Positions 11,501 to 23,200 of a stretch of 60,334 nucleotides of DNA are shown piece by piece (the first letter of the stretch is position 1; the number at the start of each line of letters is the position of its first letter). A program made the translations under genes and the position numbers. Below the pieces are notes generated by a model. It did no database searches. It worked only from the letters and a program-made list of their open reading frames with translations, and was not told the DNA's origin. This DNA comes from Spongospora subterranea f. sp. subterranea (lineage: Eukaryota; Endomyxa: Phytomyxea; Phytomyxea; Plasmodiophorida): positions 1-60,334 of the forward strand of contig JAUGWO010000274.1 of assembly GCA_049724395.1 (NCBI GenBank), in the 5' to 3' direction.

Positions 11501-12460
11501 AGGGCTCATCACGGTCTAGGATGCATGGTATACGGCAAGATCAAAGAGTTTTATAGGTCTCTTGATCTATATAGGCCATCAAACTCTTATATTAGACTGT
11601 ATCGATCGTTGCTTGAGGAATGTCATCCCAGCAATCGACGTGGCCACCACAATCTCCTTGACCTCATCTCTCGTATCCGCCAATTGATTGATAGCGACCA
11701 CGTAGGGGTCAGCATTATCCTCAACCAATCCATGTATATTTGCTACGATAAAGCAACTAGCATTATTGAAAGACTATTCGGTACAGTTATTGGGGAACCT
11801 GGCCCAGTTTCCTCGTTTTCAGAACCCAAATTTCCGACTTCACTAAGTGGATCCACATCCACCCTATCTAACTCCATCAAGGAACTTGTCAGCAAAAAAG
11901 CCAGAACTTGGATTGATATCGTTCAGGATGTTGGACCTGATGTTGCCTGTAAGTGTCAAATAGTATCCCCTCGAACGCGAATTAATCTGGTATGTTTCAT
12001 CCACGTGTATTTCTATAAGTCCTGATCGAAATCAATAGGTTGATTTGTTGAATCCTCATGATCGTCGATTCTCGTGTCACCCTAACGCGATAGAGGTTAT
12101 CTACCTTATACCGATTATAGCACAGGCTATCGAAGAGGCTGACGACCTATATGATCGGGACCAGCTGGTTAAGTTACAATTTAGTAGAGCTGATACGAAC
12201 CACGATAACTTTATCGGATTTGAACAGTTCTATGAAATCATGAACGAGAATACGATTCGTAAGCGCCAGATGCTTGTGATTGTGGAATGTCACGTTGATT
12301 ACTTACGCCGATGATTGTTGTTTCAGCTCGGTTTACCAAATATCAATTAGAACTCATGTTCAAAGAGGCGATTCGGGAAGGAGGTACAGATCAGATGTCT
12401 ATGGACCGATACCGAGTGTTATGCCACAATTTAGTCGGGCTAAGGTTTAATAATATATAG
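8516..12460 (+). CDS. Large coiled-coil protein with axonemal-dynein-light-chain-like region and EF-hand tail
   Basis: A multi-exon gene on the plus strand. I start it at the ATG at 8516 (MTPSDSSSSSLL), because the upstream open frame has only a GTG. Introns lie near 8874-8927, 9085-9147, 9310-9370, 9522-9585, 10105-10151, 11992-12040 and 12270-12329. Exons 2-5 encode a helical region with YTICRERGHVLHQIRALYQ. It resembles the tI.C.ERG.LL..iR core of axonemal dynein light (p28-type) domains, as in AXDND1. A Ser/Asn/Asp-rich middle follows, then a helical block (MLRAHHGLGCMVYGKIKEF). The C-terminus carries an EF-hand-like loop (ADTNHDNFIGFEQF) and a second helix pair. A ciliary role is inference from the ERG motif. 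The EF-hand loop has Q at position 12, so calcium binding may be weak. It could instead be an unrelated long coiled-coil protein. Confidence 0.55.
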
Positions 12461-12605
12461 GATATGATGATGGTAATGGACATCATAAATCTCATGGAGT
12501 TTCAGAAACGATGATGAAAGAATTGGGCACAGATATCTACATCCACTATCTACTACCACAACCCCAAAACGAAGTCTGCACGTGACATGCAGGATAGCAT
12601 ATTTA

Positions 12606-14183
12606 TTAAGTGCCTTTAGAGTCAGAGTTGATGGCGTTGCTTCGGTTTGCCAATATCTGTGCGGTGACGTCTTGGAAAACCTTTTTGACTGAACTAGGAT
12701 CGATAGCGGTGGTGAAATGACTGGAGACCCGCCGTTCAGGTCGACCAAGTTTCGCAAACGCCGTTGCTGCTATTTTCTCGTATGTTGTCTTAAGGTAGTC
12801 AAGACACGAATCAAAGGAACCATCTCCAGTGTATCCTTTCACAGCACTAGCAAAACTAACACGCTCGAGTCTGGTTCTGAACAGATCTATATGGCAGCAA
12901 ACAGTCAAGACTTTGAGTAGGAGCAAGGATACACGTTTTGGGAGAATGACATCACCTGTCTTATTGAACAATATAATGATAGAGGCCTTCTTCAACTCTG
13001 CAGTACCACATATTTCTTCAAATACTCTCAATGAATCGTCAAGTTGGTTCACGCTCTCATTCTCCCAAGTTCCTTGATCGTATTCTACATTGAATGTTAT
13101 TGTACGAAATGCCATAGCACTGGGCTCATCAAATCACCTGATATTGCCACAACAAATAAAACAATGGACACATCAACAAAGTGCTTGATCCATTTCCTCC
13201 GTTCGCTTCTTTGTCCGCCCACATCAACCACTCGGAAATCTACAGTTAGGTCGCTCGGTGAAGTAATTTGCAAATCGGATCGCTGTAGCTCACCAGTGCC
13301 ATTAAGAACTATATTTTGGTCCATGACCCCTGTTGTTCTCACTCGAAAGTTGATCAGATCCTCATCTCCAGGAACCCAGTTTGGTTTTGCCATGTCTTTC
13401 ACTTTCTCAAAGAAAAAAGAGGCCTGCCTGCTAAGGTGATATAGAGAATGCAGCTCGAAAACCTGACACCAAATTACCATGTTGTCTATCGCAAAAACGA
13501 GACAGGAATGCTACCTTTTGAATCATTGGATCACGCCAAAACCCGTAAAGTAGTTCCGCTATTTCAGGTGTTAAAACTTTAGGAGAGTCAAACGACCATT
13601 GCGATATGGTCTGAATCGCTGACTGAGCCGAATCGCTGAATTGCCCATCCCCAAGTGATTCCTTTACTTGCGGATTGGACATAGCTTGCACAATTGCACA
13701 CGCATCCGATATCACCATCTATAACTGGAATGAGAAACGATCCGTTGACAATCAATGGCAACGAGGCCTGCTCAGGCATCGGCTACGAATCCACATACAG
13801 AGTGCATCACCAAACCAAAATCGAGCATCTCTTGCATATCATATCCTCCACCGTATAGTATTCTTAATTGACGATAGAAAGTAGACTAGACGAGCACGGA
13901 ATCACAGGTCGGTATAGTAAGACATCGATAAAATGGAGACGCAAAGACAATTAACTAACCTTTCCCGATTCTCCGGTACCTGAGGTTCAAGTCCAACCAT
14001 AGGATGAAAGTCAATGAAGCGATCATCCTTTTTGTTGTTTAAAATACCTAGGAATAAAAGGACCTGGTCAGGGCGCACTGCTGTACATTCTTTAACTTCA
14101 GCCGCCGCTACCAAGACAGTCTGGTCTCCAATAAGACGTTCCTGATTCTTTCCGAAGCAAGACAGGCAGGGCATTATTGGCAT
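12606..14183 (-). CDS. Heterotrimeric G-protein alpha subunit
   Basis: At least seven exons on the minus strand. All GTPase motifs appear after splicing: P-loop LLFLGTGESGKST, switch I VRTTGV, switch II FRVVDVGGQRSERRKW, NKTDLF (G4, restored by removing the 69-base intron 12887-12955) and FTTAIDPSSVKKVF (G5). The ISEYDQ motif also forms across a splice. The P-loop core sits on a 20-base micro-exon (13960-13979). The N-terminus (MPCLSCFGKNQE; ATG at 14174 or 14183) has palmitoylation-type cysteines but no glycine at position 2, so it should not be myristoylated. About 12 extra residues lie between switch I and switch II. The C-terminus NSDSKGT lacks the cysteine of Gi. The helical domain (TPEIAELLYGFWRDPMIQK) is present. 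It should act at the plasma membrane downstream of seven-helix receptors. The gene converges with the preceding plus-strand gene. Confidence 0.92.
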
Positions 14184-14189
14184 TGATCC

Positions 14190-14721
14190 AGTGTGTAGAC
14201 GATGGATTTGGGCTGTGGTACTGTACCTGATGATCACATAATGGCCGAAAGCTCCATTTTCGGTACTTTGATACTGCAGCAATCCAACAAATACTCCATT
14301 TACAAAAAAACAAATAAACGAGTTTGTAGCTTTACGGTTTATGAGTTCATTGACATATATTTCAAGATTATACGAGTATAATCAAGACAGCTAAGTGCCT
14401 CGTTAGTCCATCGAGATGATAAGGACAGCTTAATGTGTTAAGGATGATCACAAAATCAGTGAATCTCTTAAACTCTGGTAAAGTTACGGAAAGGTTAGGG
14501 CCTTATTAGTTAAATAAACCGAATCTATTGATGGATAGAGCTGCAGAAAGGCATCGCCTTCTATTAGCCGGAACCTGACTTGGCCCTAGATTTTGCGAAG
14601 CCAGAATTGTTCTGAAAACCGGAAAGGGTTGATGAAAAAATATTGGGGATGAACGATATTAAACAGGACGATCCCCGGATAGTTTGCAGAAGGAACCGAT
14701 CAACGAACGATCTACAGCTGT
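14190..14721. other. Intergenic, nothing recognised
   Basis: AT-rich spacer between the start of the G-alpha gene and the end of the next minus-strand gene. It should contain the G-alpha promoter and a 3' untranslated region. I see no repeats or RNA genes. Confidence 0.5.
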
Positions 14722-16885
14722 CTAAGGGAGCTCATTCCAATAATCGATATGTCCGGATCCGTCCTCTTGTTCATCACCAATATCGTCTCGAACCGCTTCA
14801 TTACCCGACTCAAGTTTTCTGGTGCCCAAGCCCATTTTCCTCACAACGCCTTTAGATATCCCTTCACCTAACTCTGAGCCATGATGATGAAATATGTGCC
14901 GAAGGGCGCTCATAGGTTGATGAGAGGATATGATGGATAGGTTGATTAATGTGGTTATTGCTGAGTACAGGATAGGCTGATCATGGAGTTGATGAATCCA
15001 GGCCTGAACATCGTCAACCCGACAGATCTGACATGCTCCTATCGTCTCGATAGCAATCGCCTCAATGCATTCTATATACATGCATAGGACCTGATCGTGA
15101 GGATCACAACCAACACAATGCTGACCAATATTTGATATGAGAGCAGAAACCAATTGAGATAATACGGGCAGACGGTGATCGGAGAGGATAGAGAGGATTA
15201 TTGGGCAGAGCTGGATTATCAGGTCCGGTTCAGCCTGAAATATAATCGAGAGGAAGTGGCAAATATCGCCATGAACTGACAATATGGACCATGACTCATA
15301 TCGATCCATCATTACTGTAGCTATCGCTTTTAGTTCACCTCTTCCTAACGCTGACTTGAACAAGGCTCCCAGACATGATGGCAATATTGAACACACTTCT
15401 TGAGACACCCTAAATGTGATCTGTCGCCATAGCTCGGATTTGTCATTGAGTAGTTTTAGTGGGATAAAATGTGCACATTGGCTCTCATCATTATTGCTCA
15501 GTAATGAGGTATAAACACGGAATAAATCGGGATCATTTCGAACTGCTGTAAGGAACGCATGTTTGAGATTCAGATCAACTTCAATGATTTGACTGAACTC
15601 TATCGTAGATGATATCAACGGCAGATTGAAAATTGCAGTTACGAGGGTTGTAATGTCTAAAACAGAGAGTGTCAACCAACGCTGTATGTAAACCGCATAC
15701 GATATTGGGAAACAAGCGACAATCTTCATTATCCCAGGAAGCCTAGAGAGCCATGAATCAGTCAATTCTGAATAATTCAGAAAAAAAAGCGGTTCACCGA
15801 CCATTCTGATAGCCAGCCTATTGATATTAGCTTCACGACATGATGATCAATAAACCGCATTATTGAAAACGCCAGTAGAGGGTCAGCATAGTTATTGATG
15901 ACAATATGGATAAGCTTATCGGAATCTATATTGTTGAAACTCACACCTAATTCCAGTGCTAAATCAGCAGCGTATATGAAGGCGCTATCAGACATTTTTG
16001 ACATGATCCCCATTGATAGCTCAAGAGAACGAATATTCTGATTGATATAATCACAGCGAGACATTTGCCCAGCAATTATAACGTTATCGATTAATGCGGC
16101 CTGCCTTTGGACAGGAGGCAAACCGAACAGATCTGGCATAAGATCATCAGTGAAACCTTGTCCCAATTCAAGCCTGATGATGGATTCGGCTGCAGGTTCT
16201 CCGACAGTTAGGAATGAGGTGGAGGATGTGAAAATATCACGCGCAGCGCCAAGTAAATTATAAGTGTTCTGGCTTGATCTTACGTGATCGTGGCTATCAC
16301 AGCTTCCACCGTTTCCGAGAAAATATTGTTCAGCGAGCGATTGTGCAGATAGAATATTCAGGTTTAGTATTGAGCTGGAGCGATATCTCATAAAATGGGA
16401 TATTGCTGCCAAAGATATCGATATTACATTGGGACCGAAACGTGGAGCATCGCTGGAAGGCAATGAAAGGGTTCCAACCACTTCTGCAATATTGTCCATA
16501 GCCAAAGAGGGATTGGCAGAATAAGCCCGAAACAGAATCTGAAAACATGTCCAGGATTGAGCCTGACGATAAGCCGAGAAACGGCCTGAGAAATTATATA
16601 CGAACAGGTCCGGGATACGGTTATGAAATAGCAATATTTCAATAGCGATCAGTTCTGACAACATCGATAACTCATTACGCGCCAGAATCTGCAATCATAT
16701 GGTTAAGCACAATAGACCATTGATTACTGATAGAAAACTTATACCGAATAAATAGTAGATATCAATTGCGGTGTTAGAGACAATGATCCATTAAATAGGT
16801 TGAACCAAATACATGATAATGATCGCTCAACTTCAGCACCAGAATATTTCCAGTATTTTTCTATTAAACTGACTGAAGAGATCAT
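14722..16885 (-). CDS. Uncharacterised 682-residue helical protein
   Basis: Three exons (16885-16745, 16688-15802, 15742-14722) separated by introns of 56 and 59 bases sum to exactly 683 codons including the stop. This supports both the splice choices and the ATG (MISSVSLIEKYWKYSG). The sequence is almost entirely predicted helix with leucine/isoleucine-rich segments and few charged clusters, in the style of HEAT/ARM solenoids. I could not match it to a named importin, exportin or adaptor. The acidic C-terminal tail (RDDIGDEQEDGSG) ends in DYWNELP. No signal peptide or clear transmembrane segment is seen. The function is unknown and the solenoid fold is an inference. Confidence 0.7.
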
Positions 16886-17417
16886 CGAAGATGGTCGATG
16901 ATGATGGATGAAGAAGGTTCGGAACTAGTAGGGTACTGGGTTCAGTACAGTACTAAATAGCACAGAGGGACAATGCCAACAGTGCCAGAGAGACCGATTC
17001 ATTGGCTTCCAAGGCACAGTCGATCTGAACCAAGCAGCTATTGTTTTAGTATTAGGTTGCATTCCCTTCATCGATGTCTCCAGTTTGATTCCCGTCAACG
17101 TAATCCATTCTCAATTCATGAACCTGTTGTTTTCCGTGGTTTTCAGCCTCGAACTGTTCATATGTAGCCCTTTGGCGAACGATATTTCTAGCTATGGATC
17201 TACACATTCGCCTATTTCTCCAAGTAAATGCTTCATCCTGGTTGTAGTAATCAATTAGTGATAATGGGCCAATTGAAGGAGCATACACCGTCTATTAGTT
17301 GTGGGGGTGGGGGATATCATTGACTTGCCCCTGTTGAGTGTGATGACACCGGTAGCGTGGCAGACTGGTCCTTGAAACACCCTCAACAATAGGTATAACG
17401 GGCTGATCATAATCGCT
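16886..17417. other. Divergent intergenic region with one weak open frame
   Basis: The gap lies between two divergently transcribed genes. A 78-codon minus-strand frame at 17052-17288 (starts MYAPSIGPLSLIDYYNQD) is the only sizeable open stretch. Its Asp/Gly-rich end and lack of any recognisable motif leave it doubtful as a gene. It could be an extra 5' exon of the 682-residue protein gene. Confidence 0.3.
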
Positions 17418-18515
17418 ATGGGTAATACAACTACCACTATCGCTAATATATCTCCAAGTCAACAAGATCAGACCATATCCAACGCTCTCCTCTCCTTAGA
17501 GCTGGGTGACGTTGACCAATTCAAGTCTTTATTCGAGAAATGCAAAGCCAATTCCGTTCCCGATAGCACCGTTCATGTCCAGGTAAGTGCCTCGCCAAAA
17601 TATCGTATTTATGTGACTTTCTGCGGTAGAATGGTCGTACATATCTACATTTCGCTGCTGCATATGATTGCATCGAGGCAGTGATTTGGCTCGTGAAGTC
17701 ATGCGGTATGGACTCAAACGAAAAAGATGAAACTGGAGCGACTCCGGTGCATTTTGCTGCACGAGAAGGCTCACTGCAAGCCTTGATATATCTTACTGAA
17801 ACAGCAGGAGGAGATGTAGCTCTTACTGACGACGTATACAGAATCAATGAGAAATCCCCTCAAATGGAGGCTAACAATGTTTGTTTTTCTTCAGGAAGGA
17901 TTTTCACCTTTTCTTTATGCCGTACAAGGTGGACATCTACCATGTGGTCGGAGGTTTACTTTCTGTTTTCTTGAGAGGTGCTGCTGACTTTAAGACCAGC
18001 TAAATTTTTATTCCAGAAGATGAACTCAGAAGTGCCGGCTCATCATGTTTTGAAGGATGGACGTTCTTGCGTACACTTATGCGCCCAGCAAGGACATATT
18101 GTCTTATTGCGTTGGATATATGAAAACATTTCATCAATTGACATCGACCGCATAGAAAAGGTGTTGGTGAATTGTACTTAGTCAATTATCAACTCTAACA
18201 TCAAAGGTGCAGAAAGAGGGACAGACCGCGTTTCATCTAGCTGCTCAATATGGTCATGCCACAGTGTTGGATTTTCTAGTCCAGCACTGTTCTTGCGATC
18301 CTTACATTATCGATGGTAATGGAAGAACAGCCTTGCATCTTGCTGCATTATATGACCATATAGATACTGCAAAGTATCTGGTTGAACAAGTGTGCATCGA
18401 TGTCCATATTCTAGATCATACGAACAAGACCTGCATCGACTATGCTGAAACTCATGCCACAAAGAGAGTCGCTTCTTTTTTATCAGATAAGGAAAGGTCA
18501 AATATGATAATATAG
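17418..18515 (+). CDS. Ankyrin-repeat protein, possibly N-myristoylated
   Basis: Several exons on the plus strand. The N-terminus MGNTTTTIAN has the Gly2-Asn3 start typical of N-myristoylated proteins. After the first intron (17584-17631) come ankyrin repeats: NGRTYLHFAAAYDCIEAV, TGATPVHFAAREGSLQAL, GFSPFLYAVQGGHL, DGRSCVHLCAQQGHIVLL, GQTAFHLAAQYGHATVLDFL and GRTALHLAALYDHIDTAKYL. That is about seven repeats ending near residue 330 (SFLSDKERSNMII). The domain is a protein-interaction scaffold with no specific partner visible. One oddity: in the exon starting at 17895 the frame needs a +1 shift to reach DFKTS and the next exon, and the zero frame ends at a TGA at 17985. Ankyrin identity is firm, function unknown. 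Confidence 0.8.
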
Positions 18516-18543
18516 AATCGGCAATTGCATTGTTCCAGTTTGA

Positions 18544-19853
18544 CTATGCTTTTCTTTTGAGTGCATGTTGAGTTCTACTCTGCTCACGTATGAGAGTTTC
18601 TTGAGATTTACGAAGTTCTCGTATTTCTCCTTTGACACTTAGAGCTGATTCGCTAACAGACGATCGATATGATTTCAGCGCGGACATCTTCTGGCGTAGA
18701 TCATTGATTATCTCCAAAGTCTCTTCGTCAGGCTTAAACCGGCGAGCCGCGATGTCCGAAGCACTTGCCTTTTTTGAATTCATCCTGTGCAAAAAGTGTA
18801 GGCCGTACCTTTCGACCCCAAAATACGACAGGGTCTATTTTGTCAAACTCTTGCATCACCAACGCATGCGTCTTGGTCAATTTTGGGTACTTTACTAATT
18901 CTACAGAAAAGAAGACACCAATAATAATCATTTGGTGGACACATTTGCGCCTGAAATATCCAGTAGCGAGCTTTTTGTAGCCCCATTTCACGCATCGCAT
19001 GTGGTGGAATCAAATGCCTGAGCATAGCTTGCCAGTTTTGTATCAAAGAGGGCGTTGAAAAAGCTAAGGACTACACGTTCCATTTCCATTGCTGTTAGAA
19101 AGATTATGCGACGTAAGGCATTTGCTCGGAAGTAAAGATTTGGGTTAGCTGACATAAATGGCAAACCGGAAGTCCGAATCAACGTGTCTGTAGAGTTGAA
19201 GATGCTGTCATGCAAGTCATCAGTTTTGATTTTATGTACCACTTGCAAAGGTGATCGTTACGGTTATCGCAAACAAGTACTACTGTAGTGGCTTGTAATC
19301 TGCGAAATCAGTACCAAACACTCTCAGACAGATTTGCTACCTGAAGAATTCGAGTTGCAATTGGGACCAGTCAAGAGATTTAGGGCAAGAACCCACGTGT
19401 GTTTCTGACTGGTGTACAAACTGGAGATTCGAATCCTTTTGATAGTTCGACGATACTTCATCACAAATAAATTTTCCTAATGTCATGTTGACGAATTATG
19501 GAGTGACCTATTGGTCTGATCGTATTTTGAAAATTTCCAACGCTCAAAGGCTGCGGTTCCTCCTAGTCTTGATCTCCATCATCTTGAGCAAGATGTTCTC
19601 AAATAGCTGTTCGTTAGTTGTCTGGACCACGTTCCCTTCAGGTTTACGCCCTGCAATGAAGATTTATCACTGACGTTAACGTTCCGACGTCAATAAGTAG
19701 CCGAAATGAATTCTGACTTGCTTGTTTTGATTTTTGCATTGTCGTCAATCTGGAACGCATCAAAGAATCCAAGCATTCAATGATTTCCGAATCGTGGTCT
19801 GACGCATGCCTGAGGTTAAGTGTTCCGCCGATTATGAATTGAAAAAGGAACAA
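18544..19853 (-). CDS. Unresolved minus-strand gene or remnant
   Basis: A chain of coding-like minus-strand pieces. They are MFLFQFIIGGTLNLRH (from 19853), PEGNVVQTTNEQLFENILLK (about 19650-19550), a 19248-18988 frame with LYFRANALRRIIFLTAMEME, a 19000-18734 frame, and a C-terminal coiled-coil piece (18792-18544; EIINDLRQKMSALKSYR) ending LKRKA. Splice sites join some pieces, but I could not close the phases throughout, so this may be a split gene with missed exons or a decaying one. I recognise no family. The coiled coil at the end is the only predicted structure. Confidence 0.4.
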
Positions 19854-20238
19854 CTCAATGAAACTTGTCCAACCAGATAGAGCCTGTTCTGGCGGTTTAT
19901 TATATAATGAACCATGAGATATTATCCTTCTCCCTCAGCGCGACGCAATGCCTGAGCCATCTGATGTGATTGGAAAAAAACCAGATTTTTGCTGGCAATG
20001 CCAAGTTGAACTCAATGCGTTCTGCGTCAGCGAATAAATTCCACTCTAGAAAATATATGCTGTATCAGAGAGGGTAGTACAACCTGGCGAAAGCGGACGC
20101 AGGTTGCGGGTTTCTGGGCGACAATTATTTTCGACGCAGGTAAATGTACATAATGACCACTCTGAGTGTACTCACGGTGCTCAGATTACCGAATGAACAG
20201 GAACTGACGTGAACAATTATCGCGCCTTTTTCAAACAA

Positions 20239-23200
20239 ATGTCGGATGAGGACGGAACAAGCGTTCGCGTTGCTGTTCGGGTTAGTTTGCAGCGTTGCTG
20301 TAGCCGGAACTTTGTGCTGACGCAGCATCAGATCCGACCGATTCTTTGGGAATGAAAAGTTGCAGGAGTGTCGAGAATGTATTCGCCGCCAAACCTCCAA
20401 TCAGATCATTCTTGGAGAGCAGCGACTGTTCACCTACGATTTTTGTTTTGGACAAGATGCACGCCAGGCTGAAATGTACGAGCAATGCGTTGAGCCCCTC
20501 TTGAAAAGTTTCGTTCAAGGATTCAATTCAACAGTCATGGCATATGGACAAACTGTAATTATTATCTGATTTTCTCTTCCGAAACGCAGATTTCCCGTTT
20601 AAATAGTCATAAATCTTAGGGAAGCGGAAAATCTCACACAATGGGAACAGAGAGTAACGGTCTATCGACACCAAACGAAGAGAAGGGTATCCTCCCAAGA
20701 GTAATTCATGACTTATTTCAATATGTGAAGGAAAATTCCGATTCCTCCCGAGAATTTTCTGTTAGATGCAGTTTCCTTGAGATCTATAACGAAGGTGGTG
20801 ATGAGGTTCACTGATTTGTTTGAATATCGTACCTGATCCTGTTCAGAACTACGTGATCTGTTGAACGTCTCTAGCCGGCCTAAGTCGATCTCCATTCGTG
20901 AAACCGCTAATGGCCTGGTCGTACCTTTTGGTGTTGAAGAACGTCATGTTTCGGATGCCTCCGAGCTCTTATCGTAATCTGAGCTTCAACCAAGCTTTTG
21001 ATCATGGTCTGAATTAATAATGATTCTCAGATGTCTAGAAGAGGGCACCGTACATCGGTCGACTGGTTCAACTCTAATGAATGTATGGGCCGAATCAGTG
21101 CTGTGCAACTTTTTTACTGATGTGTTTTTCAGGCATACTCCAGCAGGTCGCATGCAATATTCAGTGTGCTTCTCACTCAACGAAGAGTCTTAGCTGACCA
21201 TTCCGATGATATCAGTACGTCCATTTTAGAGTTGATTAGAGTTGAGAGTAGTTCAATGAATTCCATATTTTGATCGCGACATCACAGATATTGGTGAAGG
21301 TGGTGAAGGAACTGAATTTATTCTCTCCAAATTCACCTTCGTTGACTTAGCAGGTTTTCTAGTTGTTCTCTTGTTTGGTTTGTGTTTAGTTCACTTTAGG
21401 GTCTGAGAGGTTGAAAAAGACGGGTGCTGAAGGTAGCAGAAGACAAGAAGAAGGGATCAATATCAATTGCGGTCTGCTAGCCTTGGGAAACGTGATTTCG
21501 GCTTTAGGAGACCCATCCAGGAAAGCGACGCATGTACCATTTAGGGACAGCAAGGTTTCTATCATCCATAGAATCGTTTTGTCTTTTGTTTTAAACGAAG
21601 TCAGGTTACCAGGTTGCTACAAGATTCGCTAGGAGGAAATTCTAAGACATTAAGTCGGTGTCGTTTACCGAAATTTGTTCAGTTTTGCTGACATGTACAT
21701 AGTGATTGCTTGCGTGTCCCCTGCGGATGTTCATTTCGAGGAGACTCTGAATACGCTGAGATATGCTGCCAGAGCAAGAAACATCGTCAACAAACCTGTT
21801 ATTGGAAGAGATCCAAATTCGCAAAAAATGGAGGTTTATCAATTATTTTGTCTATAAGTTACTTTGATGTTTAATGAGTTTGCATAGGTGTATCGCCAGC
21901 GAATCCTGCATTTAGAAGCTGCTCTTTCGAAGCATGGAATCGATCCGTCACAAGTCAGTTTTTCTGCTGGAGCTTTTGAAGTAAATGAGAGTCGTGTCGA
22001 CTCTGAAACTGAGGATCTTCGTAACCAACTGGCTGAAATCAGAAAAGAAAACGTCTATTTAGATTCTGAAGGTTGACTTCAAATATGTCGAATAATCTTT
22101 TGATAATTGGGACCTTCAGTTCTGAGGCTGATGGCTCTTATCAAGCGCGAAAAACATGGCTACTCGGAACTTAAAACTAAGCATTTCGAGGCAGTTGCCC
22201 ATAAAGATGCTGCTCAGAAAGCTTTGCAAGATCTTGTTGAACAGGTCCGCTTGCGATGTCTCCGACCATTTTTGAATTGTCTCATATATGCAAAAGGCAC
22301 GCTCCACTGGCACTTTGGATGTTGATTCCATTGTAAAACGCTCTGATATGGTACTTTCCCGAGATATCACCGCAGAAGTGGATAACGACGAGTCTGAGGT
22401 ACCTAATAGTTCTTCAAATGTGTCCTTCTTGATTATTATGTGCAGAAGATTATTCAAGAAGATAAATCCGATGTAACTAGTTTGGCTGGCTCCGATTCCG
22501 AGATCGAAAACGAGGTTGATGAGTTGGAAGTGAAAAGGAAGAAAGTGTAAAGAGTGCTTTGCCATCGTTTGATCCAGTTCTTACTTGTCCGTTAGAGATC
22601 GCGAGTTTCGACGTCAGAATGAACTGAACGAACGCGCGCTGAGACGATTCGATGCTGACATTGATCACAAGAATGCCCTCATTGAACAGCTTCTCAAAAG
22701 AAGCTTACAATCTGAAACACTAAGGTGTGCGTCTCAAACTCATTGATTCTTAGTTTGATGCCGACTCAGACAACGTTATGAGGAAAAGATTCAAGAAATG
22801 GAAAACCGCGTCCGTCTAACGCAAGAGGAAAGAGATTCAGTTATGAAGACAATTGGAGCGTCGCGTACTTCTACGCAACAAGAGGTGTTTCACATGGTTG
22901 CATGCAAATTTTGTGCTAACACTGCGTTAGGTTGAAGACATAAAAACTGAATTTCAATCCCGACTCCTGTCAATGACGGTTAGTGTAACTACCTATAGTA
23001 CTCTTGTCGCCTAATTCTTCACAGAGCCAACTAGAGGAACTTCGGCGAAAATTCCGAGATAACCAGAAGATTTTACGATCACGACCAAAGGACGAAAATC
23101 AGATCGCATCTCTTCGAGATGATATTTCTCGCATTAAGAAACAAAGAGTACTATCTTGTATTTTATACCTGCTTGATACTGAATTTCCATGGTAAGGTCA

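Noticed and set aside
19425-19445. Possible tRNA T-loop (gattcgaatcc)
   Set aside because: No acceptor stem, D-loop or anticodon arm can be folded around it.
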